43,695 bases of DNA from an uncultured Eubacteriales bacterium. Its GTDB lineage: Bacteria; Bacillota; Clostridia; Lachnospirales; Lachnospiraceae. The position numbers and the translations under genes were made by a program. Below the pieces are notes generated by a model. It was not told the DNA's origin. It ran no database searches and saw nothing but the letters and a program-made list of their open reading frames with translations. Each line of letters opens with the position of its first letter. Positions within the stretch are counted from its first letter, which is position 1. The stretch lies in the NCBI GenBank assembly GCA_949286525.1, contig CASECT010000135.1, positions 1 to 43,695 of the forward strand, written 5' to 3'. This document shows positions 23,947 through 31,821 of this stretch, one piece after another.

Positions 23947-24510
23947 ATGGAGGAAAGAAAAATCGTTGTGCGGCCGTATCGGGCGGAGGATCACGATCAG
24001 GTGCAGGGCGTCTGCGTCGGCGCGTCGGATGATCCGATGTTTCAGTCAGAACAGATGAAAAAGCTGATGCTGACGGCCTTCTGCGATTACTATATTGAGC
24101 AGGAGCCGGAAAACTGCTTTGTGGCGGCGGAGGGAGATAGGGTCGCCGGATATATCCTGTGCGCGGAAAATTCAAAACAGTGGGCGGAGGATTTTACGCG
24201 GCTTTATGTGCCGGATCTTGAAAATAACCCGGCGAAGGTATTTTTTGACGGGATCATGGCGTCGCCGCTGAAGTACGCGGACACGTATCCCGCCCATCTG
24301 CACATCGACCTTCTGCCAAAGTATCAGCGGCAGGGCTTGGGGACGCGCCTGATGGACGCGCTGATCGCCCATCTGAAGGAGAAGGGAATCCCCGGCGTGA
24401 TGCTCGGCGTAGCCAGGGACAATGAGAAGGGGCAGAATTTCTACCGCAAGTACGGATTTTCCGTGGTTGAGGAGGCGGAAGGCGAGACGGTTATGGCGAT
24501 GCTCTTTTGA
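23947..24510 (+). CDS. GNAT-family acetyltransferase
   Basis: This 187-residue protein has the GNAT acetyl-CoA fold. The acetyl-CoA loop is visible as LLPKYQRQGLGTRLMDALIA (Q/R-x-x-G-x-G/A pattern), and the C-terminal GARDN-type segment is VARDNEKGQNFYRKYGF. The middle part (AHLHIDLLPKYQRQG) resembles the GNAT-like domain found in O-GlcNAcase C-termini and in relatives linked to glycan metabolism. The ATG at 23947 (MEERKIVVRPYR) is preferred because GGGAGG lies 8 bases upstream. Its place after GH2 suggests acetylation of a sugar or amino sugar product, but protein or small-molecule targets are equally possible. Confidence 0.85.
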   Translation: MEERKIVVRPYRAEDHDQVQGVCVGASDDPMFQSEQMKKLMLTAFCDYYIEQEPENCFVAAEGDRVAGYILCAENSKQWAEDFTRLYVPDLENNPAKVFFDGIMASPLKYADTYPAHLHIDLLPKYQRQGLGTRLMDALIAHLKEKGIPGVMLGVARDNEKGQNFYRKYGFSVVEEAEGETVMAMLF

Positions 24511-24563
24511 TGCAGTTTTCGATATAAATCTGTAATTTACGATCACGGAAAACAGAATAATCA

Positions 24564-24572
24564 TGGTATGAT
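24564..24572 (+). promoter_or_regulatory. Candidate extended -10 promoter element
   Basis: TGGTATGAT matches an extended -10 element (TGn followed by TATGAT), about 60 bases before the hydrolase start codon. No good -35 word is present at 17-18 bases. If real, it would let the hydrolase, transporter and AraC genes be transcribed apart from GH2 and GNAT. Confidence 0.3.
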
Positions 24573-24632
24573 GCCGGTGTACACAGATCAGGTGCGCGCC
24601 GGCATTTCTGTTGTGAAGGAGGGAAAAAGGAA

Positions 24633-26789
24633 ATGGAATTCTGCGAAAAAGACGTCTATGACGCGAAAAGGGATCCGGTATATGGCAATCCTGTCATCGA
24701 CTGCCGGGAACAAAGGATCCGGAAGGTGGAGAAAAAAGGCTTTCCGAAGGAAATTCCTTATCTTTATCTCCATGGGAGCTTTGTGGGAACCAATGTGAAA
24801 TTTATCTTCTGTTTTCCGGAACGGGAATATTATGAAGGCAGATTTTTTCAGCATCTGTCGCCTTTTCCCGGGCCGGACGAGGAACTCGCCGCGCTGGGAA
24901 AAACGGGAGAGGATGATTTTATCGCCTTTGCCCTGACCCATGGCGGAGCCTATGTGGAATCCAATATGGGATCCGGGGAAATTTTCGGGAGCGAGAGTGA
25001 TCCGGAGGTCTTTTACAGGTCGTCTGCGGCGACGGCGGAATACTGCCGGACTGTCGCCCGGGAGTTGTTCGGGGAACACCGGGTTTACGGGTATGTGTTC
25101 GGCGGCAGCGGCGGCGGGTATAAGACTATGAGCTGTCTGGAAAATACGAATGCCTTTGACGGCGGCGTGCCGTTTGTGATTGGTTCTCCGGTGTCTCTGC
25201 CAAATTGTCTGACTGTCTGCGCCAACGCGGGGCGGCGGCTGCGGCGTGTATGCCGGAAGATTTCCGATGCGCTGGAACCGGGAGGCAGCCAGAATATTTA
25301 CGAAGGCTTAAACGACGAGGAGAGAAAAGCCCTGCGGGAACTGGTCAGGATGGGCTTCCCGCCCCGTCTGTGCGCCGCGCTGGACGGAGAGGACGACGGC
25401 GCGCTTCCTGTGCTGGCGCCTGTGGTAAAGCGTATGGATCCGGAGTATTTTACGGATTTCTGGACGCAGCCAGGCTATCCGGGGGCGGATCCAAACGGCA
25501 GCGTGGCCCGGGATCGTATCTGTATACACACCCGAATTACCGCCGCGGGGCTGGAGGAAGAGAACGCGGCCGGACAGAGCCGCGGCCCGCTCGACGGATC
25601 CGCTGGGGACGGCGGCATTGCGGATGGGCGCAACGGCACGGACGACGCCTGGCAAAAAATGCTTTGTGACGGGAGAGGCGCTTATCTGGAAGTGGAGGAC
25701 GCGCCGGCGGGAGAGGATCGGTATCTTCGTGGAGTGGATATCATCTTTGAGAGCGGAGAGGCGAAAGGGAAAAAGCTTCGTCTCGGAAGCATGGAGGGCA
25801 AGAAACTGATTCCGGGAATGAGCTACGGGTGTGAACAGATTGAAGCTCTGCTTCCCCTCATACAGCCGGGGGACGAGGTCTTTCTGGACAATTCCGATTA
25901 TATTGCCCTGCAGACCTATCATTACCATCAGGTTCCGGAGGACCGGACGTTCCATGCATGGGATCAGTTCCGGGATGAAACGGGCGTTCCGATCTACCCG
26001 CAGAGACCGATGGTCATCAGCTATCCCTTTACCTATGGAGGATGCGGTTCTGTGCAGGACGGGAAGATCCAGGCCAGAACGATTGTGATGAACAACCTGA
26101 TGGACGGCGATTTTCCGTGGCAGGCTGACTGGTACCGAGGAAAGGTGCAGGAAATCTACGGGGAGAAGGCGGATCAGGTCTTCCGGCTCTGGTATAACGA
26201 CAACTGTCCCCATGGGGACGTATCCGAGGTGGGGGACAGCCTGCACCTTGTCTCTTACCTGGGGATGCTGCGGCAGGCACTCTGCGATCTTGCACGCTGG
26301 GTAGAGAAGGACGAGGCGCCGGCTGAGACGACGGGATACCGGATGGAGGATAATCAGGTTATCCTGTCGGACAGAGCGAAGGACAGGGGCGGCGTTCAGC
26401 CGGTCGTGAGACTGTTTGCGAAAGAATCCGGGAAAAAGGAAAAATGTGTAACCGTCCGCTGTGGGGATCCGGTTTGCTTTACGGCGGAGGTTGAACTGCC
26501 GCCGGGGGCTGGAGCGTTTGAATCCGCGGATTGGAGTTTTGAGGGAGAACAGGATTTCCCATATCGGGAATATGAGGTCGTCGACAGGGGCGCGCGTGAC
26601 GGCGTCGGACTGATGGAATTGAGGACGGAGCACGCCTTCGCGCGGCCCGGGCGGTATTATGGGGCTGTTCGCGTGGTTTCCAACCGAAATCACGGGGATT
26701 CCTATACGAGGCTTCGGAATCTGGACCGCGTCTGTGTAGTGGTACGGGAAAGAGAAACAGATGGAGAAGGAGGAGAGCAAAATGGGTAA
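24633..26789 (+). CDS. Large alpha/beta-hydrolase-type esterase, substrate unknown
   Basis: This 718-residue protein has no signal peptide. A serine-hydrolase nucleophile elbow is visible as GGSGGGYKT, with Ser159. Asp491 or Asp493 (LMDGDFPWQADWYR) and His527 (CPHGDVSEV) lie in order and spacing suited to the acid and base of the triad. A Gly/Asp-rich, probably disordered insertion occupies about 305-340. Residues 595-707 form a beta-rich C-terminal domain (CFTAEVELPPGAGAFESADW) resembling a PKD/immunoglobulin-like fold. The gene overlaps the downstream GPH transporter by 8 bases. It may remove acyl or aromatic ester groups from imported plant glycosides, loosely like tannase or feruloyl-esterase proteins; that assignment is an inference and I do not recognise the exact family. 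Confidence 0.7.
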   Translation: MEFCEKDVYDAKRDPVYGNPVIDCREQRIRKVEKKGFPKEIPYLYLHGSFVGTNVKFIFCFPEREYYEGRFFQHLSPFPGPDEELAALGKTGEDDFIAFALTHGGAYVESNMGSGEIFGSESDPEVFYRSSAATAEYCRTVARELFGEHRVYGYVFGGSGGGYKTMSCLENTNAFDGGVPFVIGSPVSLPNCLTVCANAGRRLRRVCRKISDALEPGGSQNIYEGLNDEERKALRELVRMGFPPRLCAALDGEDDGALPVLAPVVKRMDPEYFTDFWTQPGYPGADPNGSVARDRICIHTRITAAGLEEENAAGQSRGPLDGSAGDGGIADGRNGTDDAWQKMLCDGRGAYLEVEDAPAGEDRYLRGVDIIFESGEAKGKKLRLGSMEGKKLIPGMSYGCEQIEALLPLIQPGDEVFLDNSDYIALQTYHYHQVPEDRTFHAWDQFRDETGVPIYPQRPMVISYPFTYGGCGSVQDGKIQARTIVMNNLMDGDFPWQADWYRGKVQEIYGEKADQVFRLWYNDNCPHGDVSEVGDSLHLVSYLGMLRQALCDLARWVEKDEAPAETTGYRMEDNQVILSDRAKDRGGVQPVVRLFAKESGKKEKCVTVRCGDPVCFTAEVELPPGAGAFESADWSFEGEQDFPYREYEVVDRGARDGVGLMELRTEHAFARPGRYYGAVRVVSNRNHGDSYTRLRNLDRVCVVVRERETDGEGGEQNG

Positions 26790-28143
26790 AAGACAGAAGG
26801 ATCCAAAAAAACTTGGCCTGGGAACGATTATCGTCTGGGCGCTTCCGGGGATGAGCATGGCGGCGGAGATGATGCTGTTCGGGCAGATTTCCCTGTTCTG
26901 CACGTCGATTTTGGGAATGCCGGTGGCGCTGATCGGAACATTGATGGTGGCAAGCAAAGTGCTGGACTGTTTTACAGATTTTGTGATAGGATACATTGTA
27001 GATAATACAAACAGCCGGTGGGGCCGCGGGAGACCTTATGACTTCTGCATGCTCGGATCCTGGTTTGTGGTTGTTCTGATTTTCGCCTGTCCGCAGAATT
27101 TCTCTGTGGCAGGGAAATGCGCGTGGATTATCGTGCTGTATACGATTGCCAGTTCCGGATTCAACTCTCTTTACGGGGCGGCGACAGGTCCTTTTATGGT
27201 GCGCGCGTTCAACGATAATGACAAGTATGTGAAGCTGAATGCCTACAGCGGCATGATTTCCATGCTGGGAGCGGTGGCGATGAACCTTGTGCTTCCGCAG
27301 CTTTTAAGCGATCACGGAAGTACGGCTGCCGGCTGGCTGCGCGTGGTGGTTATGATCGCGGTTCCCATGGCGGCGATATCGCTGATTCGTTTTTTCGTGA
27401 TAAAGGAGAGGTATCATGTGGACGCGCGCTCGGAGCATGTGGCTGTAAAGGATATTTTTCAGGTGCTGCGGACTAACCGTTTTATTTATCCGATCGCGAT
27501 TATGATGATGATGACGTCCATTGTGGCGAATTTTGGTATCGGCACTTATTATTATACTTATGTGGTGGGAGATCTCGGACTGGCCAGCCTGACAGGGCTG
27601 ATGCAGATCGTCGGTCTTCCGGCTATGCTGCTGGTGCCTTTTTTGTCCCGCCGTTTGTCCCTGCGCGGCGTGATGTGCGTCGGATTTGTCTGCTGCGGGA
27701 TCTCTTATATTATCAACTGGTTTGCGTATGATAACGTGCCGCTGCTGCTGGTTGCCGCGCTGATCGGGACTGTCGGGGCGTTTCCCACCAGTATGCTTTC
27801 CGGCGTGATGATCCTTCAGTGCGCGGATTACAACGAATACAAGCATCTTCCGCGGATGGAGGCCACGATGAGCGCGCTGCCGGGACTGACAGGAAATATC
27901 GGGACGGCGCTGGGAACCTTTATCGCCACGGTGCTTCTGGCTATCGGAGGATTTGTCAGTTCAACGGACGGCCTCTATTATGAGCAGCCGGATTCCGCGA
28001 TCCTGACGCTCAGGCTGTTGATGAGTTTCGTGCCGCTGGCGTTGTACGCGGTCGCCTTTATCGCGGTACGGTTTTACCGGCTGGAGGATCAGCTGCCGCG
28101 GATCCGGCAGGAAATTGAAAAACGGCGGGCTTCAGAGGTGTAA
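26782..28143 (+). CDS. GPH-family sugar/cation symporter (MFS superfamily)
   Basis: This 453-residue protein has 12 predicted membrane helices. It carries the family signature around the second helix and first loop, LDCFTDFVIGYIVDNTNSRW followed by GRGRPYDF, typical of glycoside-pentoside-hexuronide symporters. The C-terminal half contains PTSMLSGVMILQCADYNEYK, the corresponding conserved region before the last helices. The ATG at 26782 follows GGAGG and overlaps the end of the hydrolase gene by 8 bases, giving translational coupling. It therefore probably imports the substrate of that hydrolase, such as a glycoside or an esterified sugar. A second GPH protein of a different subgroup lies at 42075. 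Confidence 0.9.
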   Translation: MGKRQKDPKKLGLGTIIVWALPGMSMAAEMMLFGQISLFCTSILGMPVALIGTLMVASKVLDCFTDFVIGYIVDNTNSRWGRGRPYDFCMLGSWFVVVLIFACPQNFSVAGKCAWIIVLYTIASSGFNSLYGAATGPFMVRAFNDNDKYVKLNAYSGMISMLGAVAMNLVLPQLLSDHGSTAAGWLRVVVMIAVPMAAISLIRFFVIKERYHVDARSEHVAVKDIFQVLRTNRFIYPIAIMMMMTSIVANFGIGTYYYTYVVGDLGLASLTGLMQIVGLPAMLLVPFLSRRLSLRGVMCVGFVCCGISYIINWFAYDNVPLLLVAALIGTVGAFPTSMLSGVMILQCADYNEYKHLPRMEATMSALPGLTGNIGTALGTFIATVLLAIGGFVSSTDGLYYEQPDSAILTLRLLMSFVPLALYAVAFIAVRFYRLEDQLPRIRQEIEKRRASEV

Positions 28144-28180
28144 AAACCGCTTTTGAAAGCCGTCTTTGGGAGGGATGGAA

Positions 28181-29455
28181 ATGGAGCTGGAAAACGGAAG
28201 ATTGATCTGGCTGGGGGAAATATTGGAAACGATATCGGGCGTGAATTACTCGATGCTGGATGCGGCGGGAGAACTGCTGTGGTCCAATCTGCCCCACGCG
28301 GAAGTTTTCCGGCTCTTTTCGGCGTTGGAAGAACAGGGCGGGGAGATTCTGACACCGGAGGAAACACTGTCAGCTGATGAGCGGACGCGGGAACTGTTTG
28401 CGAGGCTTGAGGCGGCAACCGCCGAGGAATTGGACGCTGCGGTAAAATTTCGCGTTTTTACCAGCCCTTTCGGTATGAGTTGGATATCAATTTTGGAGAC
28501 CTGGCAGGGAGAAGCCTGCCGGGTACATGTGCTCGGCCCGGTGTTTCTGGACAGACAATCCCTCCGTGATGTGCGAAAGCAGCTTGACCGTCTTTCACTG
28601 ACCGTGCCGATGCGCCGTCATTTCTTGTCTGTTATGGAGTCTTACCCTGTGATTTCGCTGAGCCGGTTTTATGAATATGGGATGATGCTGTACTGCGCTA
28701 TTACGCGAAAGAGCATTCGTGTGGATGAGTTCGGATTTACTTCCGTCGGACAGGAGGGCGGAGACGTGCCTCCTGAGGAAAAAGCGTACGCGGTCTCCTA
28801 CGAAACAGAACAGAAAATTCTGTCGCTGGTAGAAGCGGGGAATGTAAAGTGGCGCGAGGAGATGGCAAAGATTACCGCGGGAGAAGAAAAAGCTCCGGAG
28901 AGCCTGCGGTATTTTCGTCTCGCGAAGGACCGTGTCATTGTGCTTGCGGCTCTGTGCGCCCAGAGAGCAGAGGAGGCCGGAGTGATCCCGGAGACGGCTC
29001 TCGTGTTGAGAGAGCGCTATGTGACGGAGGTGGAAAGCGCGCGCGATCTGGAGGAACTGAACGCGGTAAACGGGCGGATGCTGCAGGAATTTGTGGAGAG
29101 CGTCCGAAGAAGAAAGGCGGGGCGGGGCATGTCGCCTCAGATCATGGATATCTGCGATTATATCGACCTTCATCTGGGCGAGAAACTGACGGCTGACGTT
29201 CTGGCACGAAAACTCGGATATCACAGGTATTATTTTACCGCACGCTTTATGGAGGAGACGGGAGAAAGCCTGCGGGAATATATCAGAAACCGGCGGATCG
29301 CGCGGGCCTGTGGGCTTCTCCGGGGAACGGCGCTTGATATAGAACAGATCGCCGGCGAACTGGGCTTCGGCTCCCGCAGCTATTTCGGCGAAGTGTTTAA
29401 AGCCCGTATGGGCGTTACGCCCGGGGAGTATCGGAGGGGGCGGGAAGGCGGATGA
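28181..29455 (+). CDS. AraC-family regulator with helical sensor
   Basis: This 424-residue regulator has an N-terminal sensor (about 1-310) with VLGPVFLDRQSLRDVRKQL and a helical section, and a full C-terminal AraC domain (about 317-417). Both helix-turn-helix units are seen (LTADVLARKLGYHRYYFTAR and LDIEQIAGELGFGSRSYFGE), followed by MGVTPGEYR. The ATG at 28181 is chosen because GGGAGGG lies 6 bases upstream; ATG 28175 and a TTG at 28166 are alternatives. It comes 37 bases after the GPH transporter on the same strand, so it probably activates the hydrolase/transporter genes as the last member of their operon. The sensor layout matches the regulators at 18105 and 40733. Confidence 0.88.
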   Translation: MELENGRLIWLGEILETISGVNYSMLDAAGELLWSNLPHAEVFRLFSALEEQGGEILTPEETLSADERTRELFARLEAATAEELDAAVKFRVFTSPFGMSWISILETWQGEACRVHVLGPVFLDRQSLRDVRKQLDRLSLTVPMRRHFLSVMESYPVISLSRFYEYGMMLYCAITRKSIRVDEFGFTSVGQEGGDVPPEEKAYAVSYETEQKILSLVEAGNVKWREEMAKITAGEEKAPESLRYFRLAKDRVIVLAALCAQRAEEAGVIPETALVLRERYVTEVESARDLEELNAVNGRMLQEFVESVRRRKAGRGMSPQIMDICDYIDLHLGEKLTADVLARKLGYHRYYFTARFMEETGESLREYIRNRRIARACGLLRGTALDIEQIAGELGFGSRSYFGEVFKARMGVTPGEYRRGREGG

Positions 29456-29470
29456 ACGTTGCGTTCTCCA

Positions 29471-29500
29471 ATGTGTCAGGGACGCCATGTATCAGGGGCA
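29471..29500 (+). repeat. Short tandem direct repeat before the Rpn gene
   Basis: ATGTGTCAGGGAC (29471-29483) recurs as ATGTATCAGGGGC (29487-29499) with a 16-base period and two substitutions. It lies between the AraC gene and the promoter of an AT-richer nuclease-like gene. Its role is unknown; it could be a regulatory site or a trace of an insertion event. Confidence 0.4.
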
Positions 29501-29513
29501 CCCTAAAAAAAGC

Positions 29514-29542
29514 TTGCGATCATAAAACAAGAATGCTATATT
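29514..29542 (+). promoter_or_regulatory. Promoter of the Rpn-type gene
   Basis: TTGCGA (29514-29519) and TATATT (29537-29542) are separated by 17 bases. They lie about 150 bases before the chosen start codon, leaving a long leader in which I see no structure or other gene. Confidence 0.65.
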
Positions 29543-29692
29543 ACAGTTATCATCATTTTCCCTGTGGCAGGGAACGATTCTTTTGTCGCTGAATGTCTTT
29601 CGGCGAAATTTTCAATGGCAGCTTCTGCCGGGTTTATCCAGTTATTATTTACATATGAAGCATGTAAGAAACTGACAGAGGAGGAAATGTTT

Positions 29693-30526
29693 ATGCAGCA
29701 ACTGAAAGATCTGAATTTATTGGATAATTTTCTGTTTCAGGAAATTGTCTGCAACGAGGAATATGGAGAGGAATTTTGCCGTATTGTTCTCGGAACCATC
29801 TTAAATCGGGAGATGAGGAACCTAAAGGTGGAAGTGGAGAAGACATATTTGGGAACAGAACCTGAGTATCATGGAATACGTATGGATGCGCTTGTAACAG
29901 AGTTGTCGGAAGATGATAGCGAAAGCCCCGGACGAGCCATATTTGATCTGGAGCCGAATATTTACGAGATGGAATATCCGGAGCGAAGAGGAAGATATTA
30001 TCATTCTTTGGTAGCGGCAAAGAATTTTCGGAGAGGGGAACAGTACAGAGATTTGGCGGATATCTATGTGATTTTCATTCTTCCATATGATCCTTTTGGC
30101 AAGGGACGAATGTTATATACCATGGAGACCTGCTGCAGGGAAGTTCCGGATCTGTTCTGTGATGATGGAATGCACACCTTGTTTTTGTATACAAAAGGGA
30201 AATATCCTCCTAGTAAGGAATTGGCGGATATGTTATACTATATGGAGAACAGCAGGGATGAGAATGTAACCAATGTGACGCTGGAGCGGATTTCGCAGAT
30301 GGTTCGCAGAACAAAGAGCGATGGAAAGGTGGGGATTCGGTATATGCAGCTTTGGGAACATGATGAGATTATTAAAAGGCAGGCGTTAGAACAGGGTATC
30401 CGAATCTTGATGGAAGTGTATCAGGAGGAAGGGCATTCCCGGGAGGAAACTTTTCGGAAGGTGCAGGAAAAATATCAGCTTACCAGTCAGCAAACAGAAG
30501 AGTATATGAAGCGATGGTGGAAGTAA
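29693..30526 (+). CDS. Rpn-family PD-(D/E)XK nuclease / transposase-like protein
   Basis: This 277-residue protein resembles the Rpn/PD-(D/E)XK 'transposase' family. After LLDNFLFQEIVCNEEYGEEF come the nuclease core elements RMDALVTEL (Asp) and AIFDLEPNIYEMEYPERRGR (Glu), then RYYHSLVAAKNFRRGEQY. The usual E-x-Q of the core is LEPN here, seen in a subgroup. The C-terminus is helical and charged (EQGIRILMEVYQEEGHSREE). The ATG at 29693 has GAGGAGG at correct spacing; the frame is open back to 29564. Base composition is clearly more AT-rich than the neighbouring sugar genes, suggesting separate acquisition. Family members cut DNA and promote RecA-independent recombination; no terminal repeats flank it. 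Confidence 0.82.
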   Translation: MQQLKDLNLLDNFLFQEIVCNEEYGEEFCRIVLGTILNREMRNLKVEVEKTYLGTEPEYHGIRMDALVTELSEDDSESPGRAIFDLEPNIYEMEYPERRGRYYHSLVAAKNFRRGEQYRDLADIYVIFILPYDPFGKGRMLYTMETCCREVPDLFCDDGMHTLFLYTKGKYPPSKELADMLYYMENSRDENVTNVTLERISQMVRRTKSDGKVGIRYMQLWEHDEIIKRQALEQGIRILMEVYQEEGHSREETFRKVQEKYQLTSQQTEEYMKRWWK

Positions 30527-30530
30527 GCAA

Positions 30531-30561
30531 AAAGAGCGTCATTCAGACGCTCTTTCTTTTT
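30531..30561. terminator. Bidirectional terminator shared by Rpn and lacI genes
   Basis: AAAGAGCGTC and GACGCTCTTT form a perfect 10-bp stem around the loop ATTCA, followed by CTTTTT on the plus strand and by T-rich sequence on the minus strand. The final codons of the LacI gene lie inside the right arm and its TGA stop lies in the loop, so the hairpin doubles as coding sequence. Confidence 0.9.
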
Positions 30562-31556
30562 ACCAGGGACGTGCGGATCTCCAGTTTTACGGGGGAGGAG
30601 GAGGGATCGTCGATGAGCTCCGCCAGGCGCTTCGCCGCCATCTGCCCCATATACTGCTTCGGCACCCGCACGGTGGAAAGGGGAGGATCCATGTAGCCGC
30701 AGAGAGGGAGATCGTCAAAACCGATGACCGCCACTTCTTTCGGGATGAGATACCCATGCTCTTTCAGCGCGCGTACGGCTCCCGCGGCGATCAGGTCGTT
30801 GTCCGCGAAGTAGCAGTCGGCGATGGATTCTCCCTGCCGCAGAAGATCTGTCATGTCGCCGCAGGCGCCCTCCACGGAAGGGGAAAGACGGTGGACGATG
30901 GAGCGGGATGGGGACATGCCGGCGGCGCGGATCGCCTTGTAAAAACCGTCGGCCCGCTCTTCAAAATTCTGGATCGGGTAGGAAGACCGCAGATAGCCGG
31001 GCTGGCTGCGGCGGGCGCGGATCAGATAATCCGTGGCCAGATAAGCGCCCTGCACATTATTGATCAGCACGCAGTCTACCGGCGCGTTTTCAAAATAGCA
31101 GTCCAGAAGGACCAGCGGGACTTCCGGATGTGAAAAGGGCGCGAATTCTTTTTCGCTCATTTCGGTCCCCAGAAGCAGAATGCCGCTGCAGCCGGCGGCA
31201 ATGATTTCTTTCAGCCGCTTTTCCGTATTTTCATTTTCGTAGAGATAACAGATATTCAGATGGTAGCCGAGTTTCCGGCAGGCGCTGTCGATTCCCTCCG
31301 AAAGCTGAGAGAAAAAGGGCGTGTCGGAGACTATGGCCCCGTGCCGGCGGTAAATGATAAAGGTAATGGTTCCCTGTACCGGAGAGGATAAGGAAGGCTC
31401 GCCGACGCGGGAAAAATCATATCCCATCCGCTTGGCTGTCTCAACGACGCGCTTTCTCGTGGCGGTGCTGACGCCGGGTTTTCCGTTTAAGGCCATGGAG
31501 ACCGCGGCTTCGGACAGACGCAGTTCTTTTGCAAGATCTTTCGCTGTGACACTCAT
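30543..31556 (-). CDS. LacI-family repressor of the sugar operon
   Basis: This 337-residue protein has a LacI head (VTAKDLAKELRLSEAAVSMA, then LNGKPGVSTATRKRV) and a sensor domain with the usual strand and ligand-loop phrases (GILLLGTEM, VLLDCYFEN, VAVIGFDDLPLCGYMDPPLS and TVRVPKQYMG). It ends in a terminator hairpin. AAAGGAAT lies just upstream of the ATG. It is divergent from the seven-gene isomerase/kinase/transketolase operon, and an inverted repeat overlaps that operon's promoter, so repression relieved by a pathway sugar is the natural model. Its effector may be the free sugar or a phosphorylated intermediate. Confidence 0.9.
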   Translation of the reverse strand: MSVTAKDLAKELRLSEAAVSMALNGKPGVSTATRKRVVETAKRMGYDFSRVGEPSLSSPVQGTITFIIYRRHGAIVSDTPFFSQLSEGIDSACRKLGYHLNICYLYENENTEKRLKEIIAAGCSGILLLGTEMSEKEFAPFSHPEVPLVLLDCYFENAPVDCVLINNVQGAYLATDYLIRARRSQPGYLRSSYPIQNFEERADGFYKAIRAAGMSPSRSIVHRLSPSVEGACGDMTDLLRQGESIADCYFADNDLIAAGAVRALKEHGYLIPKEVAVIGFDDLPLCGYMDPPLSTVRVPKQYMGQMAAKRLAELIDDPSSSPVKLEIRTSLVKRKSV

Positions 31557-31687
31557 ACGTTTTTATTCCTTTCCTGCGGATCATCCTGTCGCGGGGGATG
31601 ATCTCGCGGGTTTTTGTTTATTATAGCCGTATGTTTGCCGCCTGTCCATAAAATTAAGTAAATTAAGCGACTGCGTAACTGAAATTC

Positions 31688-31712
31688 ACTTAATAATATA
31701 TTGAGATTAAGT
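31688..31712. promoter_or_regulatory. Inverted-repeat operator overlapping the operon promoter
   Basis: ACTTAAT (31688-31694) and ATTAAGT (31706-31712) are perfect inverted copies 11 bases apart. Further TTAAGT/TTAAG words lie upstream around 31653-31667. The repeat covers the -35 element of the plus-strand promoter, so binding of the divergent LacI protein would block polymerase. Confidence 0.6.
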
Positions 31713-31729
31713 AAAACGCGAAGGATAAT
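31701..31729 (+). promoter_or_regulatory. Promoter of the isomerase/transketolase/kinase operon
   Basis: TTGAGA (31701-31706) and GATAAT (31724-31729) are 17 bases apart. The -35 lies inside an inverted repeat suited to repressor binding. The first start codon is about 93 bases downstream. Confidence 0.75.
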
Positions 31730-31821
31730 AAAGACAGAACAAAGGGACGCCCCGGCGGATGTCAAAAGAGCCTGCCGGCGGCGCAGCGCGGCGTGCGCAA
31801 TGTGAAAAGGAGGAGAAAGAC

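Noticed and set aside
29693..30526. Rpn gene as a complete insertion sequence
   Set aside because: No terminal inverted repeats or target-site duplications flank it; the nearby 13-base direct repeats are tandem and on one side only.
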